From NCBI RefSeq assembly GCF_022761125.1, contig NZ_JAKWJR010000006.1, positions 62,001 through 126,000 of the forward strand: a DNA stretch of 64,000 nucleotides, written 5' to 3'. The notes beneath the pieces are model-generated. The model saw nothing but the letters and a program-made list of their open reading frames with translations, was not told the DNA's origin and made no database searches. The position numbers and the translations under genes are program-made. Below, piece after piece: positions 62,921 through 64,000 of the stretch (position 1 is the stretch's first letter; each line of letters starts with the position of its first letter). The DNA is from Nocardioides sp. SR21. GTDB lineage: Bacteria > Actinomycetota > Actinomycetes > Propionibacteriales > Nocardioidaceae.

Positions 62921-64000
62921 GTCCGAGCTGCAGCAGCGGATCGAGGCGCTGCTCGCCGAGCACCCGCCGGCCACCACCGACCGGCTGGACTTCCTGCACG
63001 CCCGCTTCGACGCCGGCCTGGCCTGGGTGCACTTCCCCGAGGGCCTCGGCGGCCTCGGCCTCTCGCGCAGCATGCAGCCGGTCGTGGACAAGGCGCTGCA
63101 CAAGGCCGGCGCCCCCGACAACGACCCGCAGCGGATCGGCATCGGCCTCGGGATGGCGGCGCCGACGATCCTCGCGTTCGGCACCGACGAGCAGAAGCAG
63201 CGCTACCTGCGGCCGCTGTGGTGCGGCGAGGAGGTGTGGTGCCAGCTGTTCTCCGAGCCGGGCGCCGGCTCCGACCTCGCCGGGCTCGCGACCCGCGCGG
63301 TGCTCGACGGCGACACCTGGACCGTCAACGGCCAGAAGGTGTGGACGTCGTCGGCGCACATCGCCGACCGCGCGATCATCGTCGTACGCACCGATCCCGA
63401 CCAGCCCAAGCACGCGGGACTCTCGTACTTCATGCTCGACATGCACGACCCCGGCGTCGAGGTCCGGCCGCTGCGCCAGATCACCGGCGAGGCGGAGTTC
63501 AACGAGGTCTTCCTGACCGACGCGCGGATCCCGGACTCCGACCGGCTCGGCGAGGTCGGCGAGGGCTGGAAGGTCGCCAACGCGACCCTCAGCAGCGAGC
63601 GGGTGGCGATCGGCGGGCACGCGTTCCCGCGCGAGTTCGGCATGGTCATGAACGTCGCGAAGACCTGGCGCGAGCGGCCCGAGCTGCGCACGCCCGAGAC
63701 CCACGAGCGGCTGATGCGCGGGTGGGTCGACACCGAGGTCGCCCGGATCACGGCCACCCGGCTGCGCCAGAAGCTCGCGGCCGGCGTACCCGGCCCCGAG
63801 GGCTCGGCGATGAAGCTGTCGTTCGCGAAGATCAACCAGGAGCTGTCCGGGCTCGAGGTCGACCTGCTCGGCGACGAGGGCCTGCGGTACGGCGACTGGA
63901 CCATGCGCCGCCCCACGTTCGTCGACTTCTTCGGCCAGGACGCGGGCTTCCGGTACCTCCGCGCCAAGGGCAACTCGATCGAGGGCGGCACCTCCGAGGT
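62913..64000 (+). CDS. Acyl-CoA dehydrogenase family protein (3' end cut by window edge)
   Basis: About 362 residues are visible from ATG at 62913. QLFSEPGAGSDLAGLATRA, VWTSSAHIADRA and the C-terminal IEGGTSEV segment identify a second acyl-CoA dehydrogenase; the rest is off the window. The N-terminal 50 residues (HPPATTDRLDFLHARFDAG) are unusual for the family. Sequence differs from the first ACAD, so it probably acts on another intermediate of the same pathway. Confidence 0.92.
   Translation, partial: MDESELQQRIEALLAEHPPATTDRLDFLHARFDAGLAWVHFPEGLGGLGLSRSMQPVVDKALHKAGAPDNDPQRIGIGLGMAAPTILAFGTDEQKQRYLRPLWCGEEVWCQLFSEPGAGSDLAGLATRAVLDGDTWTVNGQKVWTSSAHIADRAIIVVRTDPDQPKHAGLSYFMLDMHDPGVEVRPLRQITGEAEFNEVFLTDARIPDSDRLGEVGEGWKVANATLSSERVAIGGHAFPREFGMVMNVAKTWRERPELRTPETHERLMRGWVDTEVARITATRLRQKLAAGVPGPEGSAMKLSFAKINQELSGLEVDLLGDEGLRYGDWTMRRPTFVDFFGQDAGFRYLRAKGNSIEGGTSE

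Overview
This 64 kb window is a chromosomal stretch of a very high-GC actinobacterium. Gene content and style (PstS paralogues with C-terminal anchors, a DUF222/HNH gene, LigC-type ligase, PGPGW protein, rplM-rpsI-glmM-glmS-coaA-acpS-nnrD-alr synteny, many GTG starts, frequent TANNNT boxes placed 6-7 nt before start codons) fit the Nocardioidaceae, most likely Nocardioides or a close relative. That assignment is inferred from content; no 16S gene is present. Both ends cut genes: a PstS-like gene on the left and an acyl-CoA dehydrogenase on the right.

Layout. 1-8.9 kb (minus strand): a phosphate-uptake-like operon, pstC-pstA-PstS-PstS-like(930 aa)-sortase-like, followed by a third PstS-like gene. 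Neighbouring genes overlap by 4 nt, there is no pstB in view, and the sortase-like protein lacks both its catalytic His and Cys. 9.1-18 kb: TauE exporter, HAD hydrolase, cysQ, pth, rplY, pepN, prs, glmU and a tRNA-Gln lying 1 nt before the glmU start codon. Several bipartite palindromic repeats sit here. 18-26 kb: ligC, a small stress-like protein, a glycosyltransferase-Stealth fusion, PGPGW membrane protein, sulfotransferase, a GNAT-TsaE fusion, an alpha/beta hydrolase and alr. 26.8-37.4 kb: the cell-wall/central block nnrD, acpS, glmS, coaA, an FHA-domain protein with an unknown and a secreted neighbour, an ABC-2 exporter, glmM, rpsI, rplM. 37.7-39.6 kb: gltA and a YihX-like HAD. 39.5-54.6 kb: a region rich in surface and secreted proteins (choice-of-anchor A/DUF11 protein, HtrA protease, collagen-like protein, secreted esterase, beta-propeller protein, PAP2 enzyme, FG-GAP protein), interspersed with an MFS/MarR pair and an ABC-F/GNAT pair. 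54.6-58.5 kb: small membrane protein, GntR regulator, aldo-keto reductase, DUF222/HNH gene with flanking repeats. 58.5-64 kb: a TetR-controlled acyl-CoA catabolic operon (two SDRs, an aminoglycoside-phosphotransferase-fold kinase, two acyl-CoA dehydrogenases) that resembles a split ACAD10/ACAD11 system.

How the genes work together. The glmS-glmM-glmU trio makes UDP-GlcNAc for peptidoglycan; alr supplies D-alanine; prs, coaA and acpS feed nucleotide, CoA and acyl-carrier biosynthesis; pth, rplY, rplM, rpsI and tRNA-Gln serve translation. The Pst cluster and surface proteins concern the cell envelope. The right-end operon probably activates and oxidises (hydroxy)acyl-CoAs under TetR control.

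The items most worth following up are: the inactive sortase embedded in a Pst operon; the set of at least twelve genes with promoter geometry predicting leaderless mRNAs; the tRNA-Gln/glmU junction; two families of intergenic palindromes; and the split ACAD10/11-like operon with a clear TetR operator. I found no CRISPR array, prophage, rRNA operon or replication origin.
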